Shown here one piece after another: positions 26,091 to 35,939 of a DNA stretch of 64,000 nt. A program made the translations under genes and the position numbers. This stretch comes from Phycisphaerales bacterium (GTDB lineage: Bacteria; Planctomycetota; Phycisphaerae; UBA1845). The stretch is from NCBI GenBank assembly GCA_013140575.1, contig JABFSN010000168.1, positions 1 through 64,000 of the forward strand, read 5' to 3'. Numbering within the stretch: position 1 is the stretch's first letter; every line of letters begins with the position of its first letter. Below the pieces are notes generated by a model. It was not told the origin of the DNA and did not search any database. It saw nothing but the letters and a program-made list of their open reading frames with translations.

Positions 26091-26999
26091 TCACTTGGGA
26101 TCATCGGGTTTTTCATGTTTTTCTGTGTCGTCCGGTTTCTTGTCGGCGTCTTTGGGCCCACCGGACTTGGCTTTCTCAGCTTCCGCGAGCAGCTGCTTGA
26201 CCCCTTCGGGCAGGTCAAAACGGTCCGCGGGAATCTCGACGTTGTGGGCGAGGGAGTCGGTCGTGAAGTTGATCTCGCTGCCCATCTGAGTGACGGTCTG
26301 GCGGTGGGAAAAGAGAACGCCGTCGACTTTTTTGTAGTCGTCGAAGAGAAGGGACGTGGGGATTTCGCCCATGGGGGATTCCGCGATCGAGTCGCGCTTG
26401 ACCAAAAGGGACGTGTCCTTGGCATACCACGCGGTTTCGGGCTTGGCGTTCTCGCCGTTGGGCGTGATTTGAACCTTGTAGCAGGGAGTCTCCCCGACGT
26501 TCTCCATGCCGACGCATTCCACTTTCGCGTAGATGGATCGCCATTCGAGATCGGCATTGAACGTCGCCTCGCGCATGGCGCCGTCGCGTTCGGCGTCTTC
26601 CATAATGCGCGGCCCACCCATCACGGGGTGGATTTGCCAGGCGACCTTGCCGTCGGTGCCGAATTCGATTTGGCCGAACGCTTCGGATTCAATAAGCGTG
26701 TAGGACTTGTTGGCGGAGGCGCCGTACGAGGTCAACTTCATCGTCAGCCCCTGGGAGGGGATGTTCATGGTCCCGGTGAGTTTGCGGTTGGTCAACTTGC
26801 GGTAGGCGGCAGCGCCGCCGGTGACCTCGACGTACTTGTCCAGGATCGATTCGCCGGAGGGCAATTTTTCCGCCGGATCCTGGGCGCGGGCGAACGGCGG
26901 CGTCAGCAGCGGGAAAGCAACGACCAGCGAGGTCGCCAGCGCCCCAACGATGCGAACGGACCCCGTCCACGTGCGGACATTCGAGAAACGACGAGCCAT
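26091..26999 (-). CDS. Secreted protein resembling outer-membrane lipoprotein-sorting (LolA/LppX-like) family
   Basis: The 302-residue protein has an N-terminal signal sequence ending PPFARAQD. The opening ESILDKYVEVTGGAAAYRKL and a beta-rich middle (GTMNIPSQGLTMKL, YYK-like FDDYKKVDGVLFSHR) are typical of periplasmic proteins with a LolA-like half-barrel that bind lipids. The tail is highly charged and Lys/Pro/Asp-rich. The function is inferred from pattern only. It lies downstream of an S41 peptidase lipoprotein on the same strand, 88 bp away. Confidence 0.65.
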   Translation of the reverse strand: MARRFSNVRTWTGSVRIVGALATSLVVAFPLLTPPFARAQDPAEKLPSGESILDKYVEVTGGAAAYRKLTNRKLTGTMNIPSQGLTMKLTSYGASANKSYTLIESEAFGQIEFGTDGKVAWQIHPVMGGPRIMEDAERDGAMREATFNADLEWRSIYAKVECVGMENVGETPCYKVQITPNGENAKPETAWYAKDTSLLVKRDSIAESPMGEIPTSLLFDDYKKVDGVLFSHRQTVTQMGSEINFTTDSLAHNVEIPADRFDLPEGVKQLLAEAEKAKSGGPKDADKKPDDTEKHEKPDDPK

Positions 27000-27087
27000 G
27001 ACGCTGTTCTCCTATTGTTGGAACGGGTCGAGCACTTGATTCGACCGGAGTTTTCATCGATCGGGACGCCGGCGAAGCCGCGCCCGA

Positions 27088-28479
27088 TCAATCGTTTCTT
27101 TCCACCGTACGGCGTTCGCCGCCCGACGATTGTATCCACCACACGGCCGCGTTGATAGCCAGATCGCGCCCGGCGAGGAGGGCCTCGCGGGTGTGCGGTG
27201 CTTCCAGATCGGGAGTCACGCCGTTGTCCTCGAGGGCCTGTCCGCCGGCGGACAGATAGTTGGCCACGGCGTACTGAAAGCCGTCACCGTTGGGCAGTCG
27301 GTCGATGCGCGAAGGCAGGGCGGCCCCGGCCGTCCGCGTGCCGATGATCACGGCCCGCCCGAGGTCTTTCATGCCGCCCGCGAGAATCTCGGCGGTGGAG
27401 CCGGTCAGTTCATCGACGAGGATCGCGACCGGGCCGAGGTAGGCGTCGACGCGCGGCGATACGGTGAACTTGAGTTCCTGATCGCGCGTGTGCATGACGC
27501 CCAACCGCCGGGTTTCGTTTTTGAAGAACCAACTGGCGACGCCCATGGCCATTGCCCCGATGCCGCCGGGATTGCCGCGAAGATCGATGATGATGCCGCG
27601 GGCGTCGGCGAAGGATCGCACGGCTTCTCCGAACGGGGTCAGGACTGACTGCGGATCGAAGAAGCCGTTGAAGGCGATGTAGCCGACGCCGCCGTCGAGG
27701 CGGCGGGATTCGAACCAGACATGAAAGCGGGGCAGATGTCCGAAGTGCACCCGTTTCCCGCGGGCGGCCGCGAGCGTGACTTCCCGTTCGACTTCGCGGT
27801 TGCCCTCGTCGAGCAGGACGAGTGCGACGCGTTCACCAACGTCGCCGCGAAGGCGGGAGGTGACGGCCCGGGTCATCAGCAGGCGTTGCGCGGAACCGGG
27901 TTCGATGTTGGTCTCCAGACGGCCGAGCAGCTTGGAAACGTCGTCGCGGCCGATGGTCCGTATTTCCCAACCCGGTCGAATGTCTGCTTCTTCGGCGGCG
28001 GAGCGGGGATCAAGCGCCGTCACAATCACGCGGCCGTCGAGAAGGCGCACGTGAATCCCCGCGTCGCCGTCCGACGCCGGTGACGAGTTTGCCGGTTTGT
28101 CGATATCGTCGTACGCGTCGGCCGGGATGATGCCGAAGTGGGTTTGCTCCAACCGATCGATCATGGCTTCGGTGGCCGCACGGGCTTCGGTGGCCACGGT
28201 CGCCGCCGCGACGCGGGTTCGGAATTCGTCGCGCGCCGGCCGCCATTTGGTCTCGACGAGATCGCGGTCCCAATGGGCCTGCTCCACCGTGGACCACACG
28301 TAGTCGAACGATTCCACGTTCAGGCGTTGTTGATCCGCCGTAAGCCGGGGCGGACGGACGCCGCCGGGGGCGCAGCCGACCCCGTGAATGGCGATGATGT
28401 ACCCGATCGCACCCAGAACCGATGGCCGGTGGCGAACACGGTGCGGCGCCGAATGCCGGTTCGTTGGCGGAACGTGCAT
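27088..28479 (-). CDS. S41 family peptidase-like lipoprotein
   Basis: The protein of about 463 residues has a lipoprotein signal ending GVGC when started at ATG 28479. A PDZ-like segment (AAEEADIRPGWEIRTIG) precedes the S41 core: IIDLRGNPGG and the nucleophile region VDELTGSTAEILAGG. The GKG Lys of CtpA/Prc is absent; the sequence reads GTRTAGAAL, as in IRBP/tricorn-type S41 members. It is therefore unlikely to use the Ser-Lys dyad of CtpA. It probably acts in the periplasm on unfolded proteins or tails, by inference. Confidence 0.85.
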   Translation of the reverse strand: MHVPPTNRHSAPHRVRHRPSVLGAIGYIIAIHGVGCAPGGVRPPRLTADQQRLNVESFDYVWSTVEQAHWDRDLVETKWRPARDEFRTRVAAATVATEARAATEAMIDRLEQTHFGIIPADAYDDIDKPANSSPASDGDAGIHVRLLDGRVIVTALDPRSAAEEADIRPGWEIRTIGRDDVSKLLGRLETNIEPGSAQRLLMTRAVTSRLRGDVGERVALVLLDEGNREVEREVTLAAARGKRVHFGHLPRFHVWFESRRLDGGVGYIAFNGFFDPQSVLTPFGEAVRSFADARGIIIDLRGNPGGIGAMAMGVASWFFKNETRRLGVMHTRDQELKFTVSPRVDAYLGPVAILVDELTGSTAEILAGGMKDLGRAVIIGTRTAGAALPSRIDRLPNGDGFQYAVANYLSAGGQALEDNGVTPDLEAPHTREALLAGRDLAINAAVWWIQSSGGERRTVERND

Positions 28480-28935
28480 GGGTCGAATCCGAAACGGGGC
28501 GGACGTTCCCGGGGTCCGCGCGTTGTCGGCCCGCGACCACCGCGACAGCCGATTCAAAGTCAGTCTGATCGTGTTGAGCGACCGACGCAAGCCGTTGAGG
28601 GGCGAAGTGACGATTTCCATCGCGAACGGACACGATCCGACATCAAGCCGGGAACTCCCAAAAGGGAAACCGACCGCAGACTGTCATTCTGAGGTCGCTG
28701 AAGGCGACCGAAGAATCTCGTCGGATCGAGGTCCTTCGCCGCGCTGGGGATGACACATCCTGTTCGGTTTCCCCAATCTGTGGGCCCATCACGGGCGACG
28801 CGGGCTTCGCACGGTTATCGGTCCGGTACATGGCGAATCGGGCCGTCGCCTTGATACGGTCGCCGGCGTGGTCGATATGTCATGGGGTGGCATGCGCGCG
28901 TCGTCGATGGGCGATGCGGCGCCGCTCACGTATGA
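28480..28935. other. Intergenic region with one dispersed repeat
   Basis: The divergent region between the S41 lipoprotein gene (minus) and the PilZ-REC-Hpt gene (plus). It contains the inverted repeat at 28682-28755, described separately. No gene with an RBS was found in the rest. Confidence 0.4.
28682..28755. repeat. Dispersed TGTCATTCTGAG-type inverted repeat
   Basis: The element begins TGTCATTCTGAGGTCGCTGA and ends GGGGATGACA, so the termini are imperfect inverted repeats; the interior contains GCGACCGAAGAATCTCGTCG. This matches a non-coding repeat pattern (TGTCATTCTGAGCGnAGCGA with AAGAATCTC) that I know from intergenic regions of many unrelated bacteria. Only one copy is in the window. 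Its mover is unknown; a RAYT is a reasonable candidate. Confidence 0.55.
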
Positions 28936-30081
28936 ATGACGCGGTGGCCCGTTCCCGCAAAACCCGGGTCCGATGGACCGTCCATAGTGACGAATACACC
29001 AGCTACAACAGGTGCGGCTCGCTCAATCCGGTTGACCGACGAGCAAATCCAGGCGCTTCTGGACGAGTTCGATGTGAAGTCACCGCCCGGAAGTCACGAG
29101 CGGCGGGCGGACGAACGTTACCGATACCGCGTGTCGGGCTGTGTCATTCAGGTGGCGCAGCCCGGAGCCGGCGGTTCCGTCTCCTACTCGATGCCGACGC
29201 GGAACCTGAGCGCCAGCGGGATCGCCGTCATACACGGCAACTACGTGCACCCCAAAACGCCCTGCAGTGTACAGCTCATCAGCTCGCATGGTTCGTGGGA
29301 GACGGTGACGGGCAAAGTCGCCGCGTGCCGGCACGTCAAAGGACTGATCCACGAAGTGGGCATCCAGTTCGACCGCCGAATCGACGTGGGCATGTATTGC
29401 CCCGACGCGGTCAAGTCGCGGATTCTCCTGGTGGATGACGACCCGCTGATCGTCCGACTCGTCGAGAAGCATCTGCACAGCTTGAACGCGGAACTGAAAC
29501 ACGTCGACGACGGCGAAAAGGCTGTCCAAGAGGCGCTGGCCCACGTCTACGACGTCGTGCTCATGGACATGGAGATGCCGGTGTTGAACGGGTTCGAGGC
29601 CACGCAGCGTCTGCGGTCCCAGGGTTACACCGGTCGCATCGTGGCCGCGACCGGATACACGGGTTCGGCCGATCGGGAGAAATGCCTGAAAGCGGGGTGC
29701 GATTCGTACCTGGCCAAGCCATACACGCGGCAGGCGCTCGTGGAGCTGCTGCGGTCGCTGCAGCAGGAGCCGCTGTTTTCTTCGATGTCGAACGACCCCA
29801 CCATGGTGGACCTGATAAACAGTTTCGTCGAGGGGCTGCCGGCGCGGCTGCGCGCGATTGAAGAGGCGCATCAAAAGCGGGACGCGGCGGCACTGGAATC
29901 GCTCGCGCGGCGGCTGAAAGGAGAAGCGGGCGGATATGGCTTCGATCCGATCACGGACGCGGCCGCCGCGCTCGAGAGCACCATCAAAAACGACCCCGGA
30001 CTGGAGCGGATCAAGTCGCAACTCGACAAACTGGTCTCCTATTGCCAACTCGCGCGGACATCGACCACCAAGGCGGGTTGA
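28936..30081 (+). CDS. PilZ-REC-Hpt fusion signalling protein
   Basis: The 381-residue protein has three modules. A PilZ c-di-GMP-binding domain (about 50-145) carries RRADERYRYRVSG and NLSASGIAV. A receiver domain (about 155-275) has ILLVDDDPLIV, phosphoacceptor VVLMDMEMP and LAKPYTR. A C-terminal Hpt-like four-helix domain has LARRLKGEAGGYG where active Hpt domains read LAHxLKGsAgxxG, so the phosphorylatable His is Arg here. The protein could join c-di-GMP and phosphorelay inputs; the Hpt part probably serves as a docking module. The start at ATG 28936 has no strong RBS. Confidence 0.85.
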   Translation: MTRWPVPAKPGSDGPSIVTNTPATTGAARSIRLTDEQIQALLDEFDVKSPPGSHERRADERYRYRVSGCVIQVAQPGAGGSVSYSMPTRNLSASGIAVIHGNYVHPKTPCSVQLISSHGSWETVTGKVAACRHVKGLIHEVGIQFDRRIDVGMYCPDAVKSRILLVDDDPLIVRLVEKHLHSLNAELKHVDDGEKAVQEALAHVYDVVLMDMEMPVLNGFEATQRLRSQGYTGRIVAATGYTGSADREKCLKAGCDSYLAKPYTRQALVELLRSLQQEPLFSSMSNDPTMVDLINSFVEGLPARLRAIEEAHQKRDAAALESLARRLKGEAGGYGFDPITDAAAALESTIKNDPGLERIKSQLDKLVSYCQLARTSTTKAG

Positions 30082-30132
30082 GCGGTTCCGGAACCGTGAC
30101 ACGGCGGCCGACGCCCGCGCGACCTGCGACAT

Positions 30133-33100
30133 CTACGGGCAACAGACGTTGATGCCCTGGAAAGCGTCCAGGACGGCGAAGAGATCGAAAATATCAACGA
30201 TGCCGTCGCTGCGGCACTGTCCGATGTCCATGCGGTCGGCGTCGCAGTCCACCGTCCGTCCGATCATGACCGACAGCACGCACAGTATATCGAAAATGTC
30301 CACAAGATCGTCTTCGTTGTAATCGCCGAAGACTTCACACTCGTCGGGCGCGCCGTTGGCGTCGCAGTCGAGGCTCGTTCCATTGTCGATGTCGCAACGG
30401 TCGAGCACGCCGTTGATGTTGCAGTCCGCGGCATTTCCGCCGGCGAGATCCTGATCATCCGGCACTTGATTGCCGTCGCAATCGGATTGACAATCGTCGG
30501 GAATGCCATCGCCGTCGGGCGGAAGGACATCCACCGCCTGGCCGCCCGCCAGTTCGCACCCGTCGAGGACGTCATTGTCATTGCAGTCCATGGCCGCGCC
30601 GGTGAAGAGATCGCGCCCGTCCGGCGCCGCGTTGGCGTCGCAATCGGTGAACGCGCCGGCTTCCAACGCCCCGCTGTCAACAATGTCGAACAGAACGCGC
30701 TCCGCACCCGTCAGATCGGTTTCGTTCATTCGCGGCACGAATGCGGGATCGCCGCCGTTGATACAGGGTGAAGATGGTGCCAGCCGGAAATCCCCGCCGG
30801 CCGGGTCGACAAAATCGGGGTCCAGGTCGAAATTGCCCGGTCCCCACGACAGCGGACCACTGGCGACGAGCACGCCAGCCTGGCCGTTGGTGACGTCACT
30901 GTAGCGAATCGCCTTGGCTCCGCTGCCGGCAAGATACAGTTGTGAACCTGCGTCAGCGTCGTTAAGTCGGAAGACCGAGCCGTCCACGTTTAGTCCCGCC
31001 GTCGAGACATAAACCGCCCCGCCCCGGGCATTGGCCTGGTTGTCGAAGAACGTGCACTGCTGAACGGTCAATGCGCCGTTGGTGATAAAGAACGCGCCGC
31101 CCAGTTCCGCCTGGTTACCCGCAAACAGGCAATTGCGAATGGTGGTTGCGCCCTGGAACGCATAGACCGCGCCGCCGTAGAACACATCCGCCCGGTTGTT
31201 TACGAAAGAGCAGTTTTCGAAAACCAACTGGCCGCGGAAGCTGTACGCCACTCCGCCGTAACGAAGCGCCAAGTTGTCCTCGAAGACACATCGACGGAAC
31301 ACCGCCCGGCTGTCGCGGATGAAAACAGATCCACCGGTGTTGCCGTACCCGTTGCGGAAGGTCAGTCCGTCGATATAGAGCGCGGTTTCTCCGGAATTGA
31401 TGTTCCACGCCGCGGCCGTTCCACCGCCGTCGACGATGCAATGCTGTGGACCGTTCTGGCTACGAATGGTCAGTCTGCGGCCGTCGACGTCCAGCGCCGC
31501 GTTCAGCGGGCCCGAATAGACGCCGTCGCGGATGATGATTTCAATCAGGCTTTCCGCCCCGCTTCCCGCGTTCTGGACGGCCAGTCCGATGTCGCAGAAC
31601 GGATCGGCCATCGTGCCGCTGCCCGGAAAGAAACAGTTAATCTGATCGACGAATATGGATTCGAGCGGGTCGCACTCGTCGGGAACCCCGTTGACGTTGA
31701 TGTCGACGCTGCCCGCCGCGGAAATATCGCAACTGTCGGCCGCCCCGTTGCCGTTGCAATCGGGCTCGCACTCGTCGGGAATGCCGTTTGACGTGCAGTC
31801 CTGGCTGTTATTGTCGGCGATGTCGCAGTCGTCGGGAATGGCGTTCGCATTGCAGTCCGTTTCGATGTGCAGACATTCATCGGGAACACCATTTTCGTTG
31901 CAATCGTCAACACCGCCGGCGATGTCGATTTCGTCGAGCACGCCATTGCCGTTGCAGTCTGATGGAACCACGACGATCGCGGGCGTCAACGTCGGGATGG
32001 TAATGGACTGACTGTTCTGACCGGCGAACGCGCTGCGGGCGGATTCAAAGCCGATTTCGAATGTGCCGCCGATCAAATCGGTCGCCTGCAGGAAAACCGT
32101 CGCCGCATATTTCTCCACGCCGGGATCGACGAGGGAATCGGCCGCGTTGAACAGGGCGTTAATGATTCGGAAATCCGGAAACGTGGTGATGACGTTTGCC
32201 ACCCAGAGGCTGAAGAGGTTGGCAAACACGTAGTTCGGGTGCGCCGTGTCGACATAAACCGCGCCGGCGGCGTTGCAGAAACCATCAGCCTCGCAGCGCA
32301 CGTTTAGTCCCGGACAGTCGTCATCGTGCTGACACGGCGCCCGGAGCAAATCCAGGCCGCCGTACAATCCGGCGTGGAAATTGGATCCGTTGACTTCCGG
32401 TTGATATCCGCGAAGGCGCGGTTGACCATCGAGGTTCAGATCCCAGCCGGAAATGCGCACCTCGAATTGCACCGTCTGGCCGCCCTCGTGCAATGTGATT
32501 TCATTGCCGTTGATGTCATGCGACCCGGTAGCGCCGACGGGCACGAGCAAGAATCCCTTGCCGTCGCATTCGTCGGGGGTCGCATTGCCGTTGGCATCCT
32601 GCGAACCGCCGTCGGAAATGTCGCAGTCGTCGAGCGCGAAATTGCTGTTGCAGTCGCGGTTGGTGCGGTTGAAAATATCGCAGAGATCCGGCAAGCCGTT
32701 ACCGTTGCAATCGTCTTCCGGTTTTCCATGGGGTTCGCATTCGTCGGGAATTCTGTTGTTATTGCAGTCGTCGCTGGTGGGGCCGGCAATGTCGCAGACG
32801 TCGGCGACGTCGTTCTGGTTGCAGTCCGGCTCGCATTCGTCGGGCACCCGATTTCCGCTGCAATCAATGCTCGATCCCGCCGCGATATCGCAACTGTCCG
32901 CGCGTCCGTTCTCGTTGCAGTCCGGTTCGCATTCGTCGGGAATGGTGTTGTTCGTGCAGTCGGCGCTGGAATGAACGGCTATGTCGCATTCATCCGGTCG
33001 GGCGTTCTGGTTGCAGTCGCGGCTGACGGCGAAGAAAATGTCGCACAGGTCGGGCCGGGCGTTGGCGTTGCAGTCGTCCGACGGCGCGCCGCCCGGTTCG

Positions 33101-34920
33101 CATTCGTCGGGGACAGCATCGTGATCGCAGTCGGGCGATCCGTGCTCCAGATCGCAACTGTCCGCCACTCCGTTCTTGTTGCAATCGGGCTCGCATTCGT
33201 CGGGGATGCCGTTGCCGTTTAGGCGACCGTCGCAGTCTTCGCTGAATCCCGCCCCGATGTCGCACCCGTCGGGGACACCGTTCTCGTTGCAATCGGGCTC
33301 GCATTCATCGGGAACGCCGTTCCCGGCGCAGTCCGAACTGCCGCCGCCGGCGATATCGCAATCGTCGGCGACGTCATTGTCATTGCAATCCGGTTCGCAT
33401 TCGTCGGGCAGACGATTTCCGTTGCAGTCGTCGCTCGCGCCCGAAGCAATATCCGTTTCATCGACCACGCCGTTGCTGTTGCAGTCCCACACCGCGGCCG
33501 CCGCGTTCACCACGGCGCCGGTCAGCGTCTGACCGTCGAGCGACGCCACGCCGCGGGCCGTGCGCAGCACGCGCTCCTTCACCTGCGGCCAGGGCATCTC
33601 CGGCAGACGGCTCATCACCAGGGCGAACACGCCGGTGACGTGCGGGGCGGCCATCGACGTGCCGTCCAGATAACCATACCCATCGCCGAGCACGGTGCTG
33701 TAGACGCACGTTCCGGGAGCGCCCAGGTCCACACTCGTCGCTCCGCGGTTCGAGAAAATGGCCAGGTTGTCGCGATTGTCGATGGCCGCGACGCCGACAA
33801 TGTTGTCCAGGGCGTACCCGACCGGGTAATAGGGAACCTTGTCGTTGTCGTTCTTGAAATCATTGCCCGCGGCCGCGATGAAGACGTGGCCGACGGTCTG
33901 CGAGGCCTCGATCACGTCGTGGAGCGCCAGCGAGAAGCACAAGGGGTTCTCGCTGCTGCACCCCCAGCTGTTGTTGGACACCCGGATTCCAGCTTGAATG
34001 ACGTAGTCCATCGCCATCACCGCCGACGACGTGGATCCGCTGCCATTCTGATTGAAGACCTTCAGTGCCACGATCTTGCACTGATGGTTGACGCCGGCCA
34101 CGCCGATTCCATTGTTCCCGACGGCGCCGATGGTTCCGGAGACGTGCGATCCGTGGCGATGATCGTCCATGGGGTCGGAATCGCCGTTGTGGAAATCGTA
34201 GCCGTGAACGTCGTCGATCCAGCCGTTGGCGTCGTCGTCGATGCCGTTGCCGGGAATCTCGCCGGGATTGGTCCACATGTTGCCCGCCAGGTCCGGGTGC
34301 AGGTAATTCACGCCGGTGTCGATGACCGCGACGCGGAAATCGGGATCGCCGGTCCAGACGTCCCACGCCTGCGCGGCGCGGATATCGGCCCCCGGCGTTC
34401 CTGTGGGGTAGCAGAAGAACCCGAAACCCGGTTGTCCGGTGTTCTGCATCCCCCACAACCGATTGAAGTACTCGTCGTCAGGAACGTCGGCTATGTGAAT
34501 GGGCGCGTCCTGTTCCGCGTACAGCACCTGCGGTTGGGCCCGGTACGCGGCCAGAACGGCGTCTCGTCGGTCGGGCGATAGCTCCACGATGCACAAGCCG
34601 TCGACCGATCGAACGTCATGTACCACGCGGGCGGCGGGGTTCAGGCGGTGAATCGCCCGCCGACTGCTGGAAGCCGATCCCGGCTGGAAGCGGACCAGCA
34701 ACCGGTCCGGCCGAGGCGCGACCGGTTTGACCGGTCCGCCCGCGGAAGCACCGTCAATCACCTGTAAAAGATTGTCCATGTGCCGTTGGATATCCGGCGA
34801 GGGCGACAATGACTGCGATTCAGGCGACTGCGCGCGGGACGCGACCGTCGTCAGCAAACCCATCAGACAGCCCGCCAAACACGGCCCAGCACGACACGCC
34901 GACGACAATCTCGTTCTCAT
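30133..34920 (-). CDS. Giant subtilisin-like (S8) protease with DCNGNG repeats, beta-helix and dockerin-like end
   Basis: The 1595-residue secreted protein has a signal peptide (1-30), an I9-like propeptide (about 70-145) and an S8 catalytic domain with Asp201 (VAVIDTGVN), His256 (HRHGSHVSG) and Ser422 (GTSMAAPH). Two arrays of DCNxNGxPDECEPDCN-type repeats (about 480-810 and 1000-1110) surround a segment of unknown fold. A right-handed parallel beta-helix follows (about 1130-1390), then more repeats and a dockerin-like C-terminus (DLVDIFDILCVL...GIVDIFDLFAVL). It is probably an extracellular, calcium-stabilised protease. Start ATG 34920. Confidence 0.88.
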   Translation of the reverse strand: MRTRLSSACRAGPCLAGCLMGLLTTVASRAQSPESQSLSPSPDIQRHMDNLLQVIDGASAGGPVKPVAPRPDRLLVRFQPGSASSSRRAIHRLNPAARVVHDVRSVDGLCIVELSPDRRDAVLAAYRAQPQVLYAEQDAPIHIADVPDDEYFNRLWGMQNTGQPGFGFFCYPTGTPGADIRAAQAWDVWTGDPDFRVAVIDTGVNYLHPDLAGNMWTNPGEIPGNGIDDDANGWIDDVHGYDFHNGDSDPMDDHRHGSHVSGTIGAVGNNGIGVAGVNHQCKIVALKVFNQNGSGSTSSAVMAMDYVIQAGIRVSNNSWGCSSENPLCFSLALHDVIEASQTVGHVFIAAAGNDFKNDNDKVPYYPVGYALDNIVGVAAIDNRDNLAIFSNRGATSVDLGAPGTCVYSTVLGDGYGYLDGTSMAAPHVTGVFALVMSRLPEMPWPQVKERVLRTARGVASLDGQTLTGAVVNAAAAVWDCNSNGVVDETDIASGASDDCNGNRLPDECEPDCNDNDVADDCDIAGGGSSDCAGNGVPDECEPDCNENGVPDGCDIGAGFSEDCDGRLNGNGIPDECEPDCNKNGVADSCDLEHGSPDCDHDAVPDECEPGGAPSDDCNANARPDLCDIFFAVSRDCNQNARPDECDIAVHSSADCTNNTIPDECEPDCNENGRADSCDIAAGSSIDCSGNRVPDECEPDCNQNDVADVCDIAGPTSDDCNNNRIPDECEPHGKPEDDCNGNGLPDLCDIFNRTNRDCNSNFALDDCDISDGGSQDANGNATPDECDGKGFLLVPVGATGSHDINGNEITLHEGGQTVQFEVRISGWDLNLDGQPRLRGYQPEVNGSNFHAGLYGGLDLLRAPCQHDDDCPGLNVRCEADGFCNAAGAVYVDTAHPNYVFANLFSLWVANVITTFPDFRIINALFNAADSLVDPGVEKYAATVFLQATDLIGGTFEIGFESARSAFAGQNSQSITIPTLTPAIVVVPSDCNGNGVLDEIDIAGGVDDCNENGVPDECLHIETDCNANAIPDDCDIADNNSQDCTSNGIPDECEPDCNGNGAADSCDISAAGSVDINVNGVPDECDPLESIFVDQINCFFPGSGTMADPFCDIGLAVQNAGSGAESLIEIIIRDGVYSGPLNAALDVDGRRLTIRSQNGPQHCIVDGGGTAAAWNINSGETALYIDGLTFRNGYGNTGGSVFIRDSRAVFRRCVFEDNLALRYGGVAYSFRGQLVFENCSFVNNRADVFYGGAVYAFQGATTIRNCLFAGNQAELGGAFFITNGALTVQQCTFFDNQANARGGAVYVSTAGLNVDGSVFRLNDADAGSQLYLAGSGAKAIRYSDVTNGQAGVLVASGPLSWGPGNFDLDPDFVDPAGGDFRLAPSSPCINGGDPAFVPRMNETDLTGAERVLFDIVDSGALEAGAFTDCDANAAPDGRDLFTGAAMDCNDNDVLDGCELAGGQAVDVLPPDGDGIPDDCQSDCDGNQVPDDQDLAGGNAADCNINGVLDRCDIDNGTSLDCDANGAPDECEVFGDYNEDDLVDIFDILCVLSVMIGRTVDCDADRMDIGQCRSDGIVDIFDLFAVLDAFQGINVCCP
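32560..33485 (-). repeat. Coding tandem repeat array, DCNGNGxPDECE units
   Basis: Within the subtilisin gene the reverse-complement motif TTGCAATCGGGCTCGCATTC and its variants recur along this stretch, roughly every 90-100 bases in pairs. Each unit encodes about 30 residues of DCNxNxxPDECEPDCNxN. Codon-level differences between units (TTGCAGTCC, TTGCAATCG, CTGCAATCA) show the array is diverged rather than freshly duplicated. A second shorter array lies at about 31655-31960. Confidence 0.75.
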
Positions 34921-35410
34921 TACCGAACTCCAAATCGCCTGTCACCCCCGCGGAGATGTCGTCATTGTATCGTCGCCGTGCAGATTATCATTCGACCGGA
35001 GCGCGGTGGCAGCGCTGCGGTTTGGACTAACTCACTGTTAAGTCAGGAAAAATGGGGAAATCGCATTTTGCCTATTGACTCCAATTTGCTTATGTTCTAC
35101 TCTCCGCGGCAGACGAAAAGCAGGCCATCCGGCTTCGGTCAATGTCGCTCAGCCGTGCGCGTCGCCCATCGGGCGCGCTGGCATGACGAGGTGTTGATTG
35201 CGGCTGGGCGGGCCATCGTTGGCGGGACGCTGTCCGCTTCGCGCGGTTCTGAACCGTCGACGTGGATGCTTTCCGGTCGGGAGAGAGGCGCGCTGATTCA
35301 CGCGAAGGGTCGGACCCATGTCCGACTTTTTCGCACGGCACGCAAAGCGTTATCGGACATAGCGTTGGGCTGCCAAGCCGGCTCCTGATCCCGGGGCTGC
35401 GAAAATAGCG
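34921..35410. other. Intergenic region, nothing recognised
   Basis: About 490 bp between the subtilisin start and the ferredoxin stop. Local AT-rich sequence near 35035-35100 may hold the subtilisin promoter. No frame has an RBS with a recognisable product, and no RNA family was recognised. Confidence 0.4.
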
Positions 35411-35692
35411 TCATTCCGTTTCCAACAGCGCGGCCATTTCAGGCACCATCAAGACTTGATCGGTGGGGACCATGGTAATGACGTCCCACGGGCACACTTG
35501 GGCGCACAGTTTGCACCCGATGCAGACGGCCAAATCGATGGTGCAGATGCCCATGGCGTAGCCGGGGTGCCTGGGATCGCCGATTTTGTCGATGCAATCG
35601 ACCGGGCAAACCGTGACGCAGGCGTCGCAGCCGGTGCACAAGTCCTCGTCGAGGATGGCGAGCTGTTTGGGTAGCTTCTTTTTCTTGGCCAT
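35411..35692 (-). CDS. 2[4Fe-4S] ferredoxin
   Basis: The 93-residue protein has two cluster motifs, CTGCDACVTVCPVDC and CIGCKLCAQVCPWDV, each C-x2-C-x2-C-x3-C with a CP, as in bacterial-type 8Fe-8S ferredoxins. The two are separated by a longer insert than in clostridial ferredoxin. The N-terminus is Lys-rich (MAKKKKLPK). AGGTGG precedes ATG 35692. It is a stand-alone gene with no oxidoreductase partner nearby, so its electron partner is unknown. Confidence 0.92.
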   Translation of the reverse strand: MAKKKKLPKQLAILDEDLCTGCDACVTVCPVDCIDKIGDPRHPGYAMGICTIDLAVCIGCKLCAQVCPWDVITMVPTDQVLMVPEMAALLETE

Positions 35693-35939
35693 CGATCCAC
35701 CTGCGCGGCGCCCGGAACCGACCGGTCGAGAATCTACATGGCACCGCGGTCGCTCGCCAGTTTATCGCCCAGCGGAAGGGGCAACAAGAGATCGGGGGCG
35801 GTGGGACCGCTGTAAAGTTCATCCCTCGTGAGCTCCGTCCGCGAGCCCGCGCAGCCCAATGCCGATTCGATTGTGTTCCGGGTTCCCGTTGGACGCCGCA
35901 TTCGTTCCCCCGCCGACGGCCGAAGGTTAGCATGACGCC

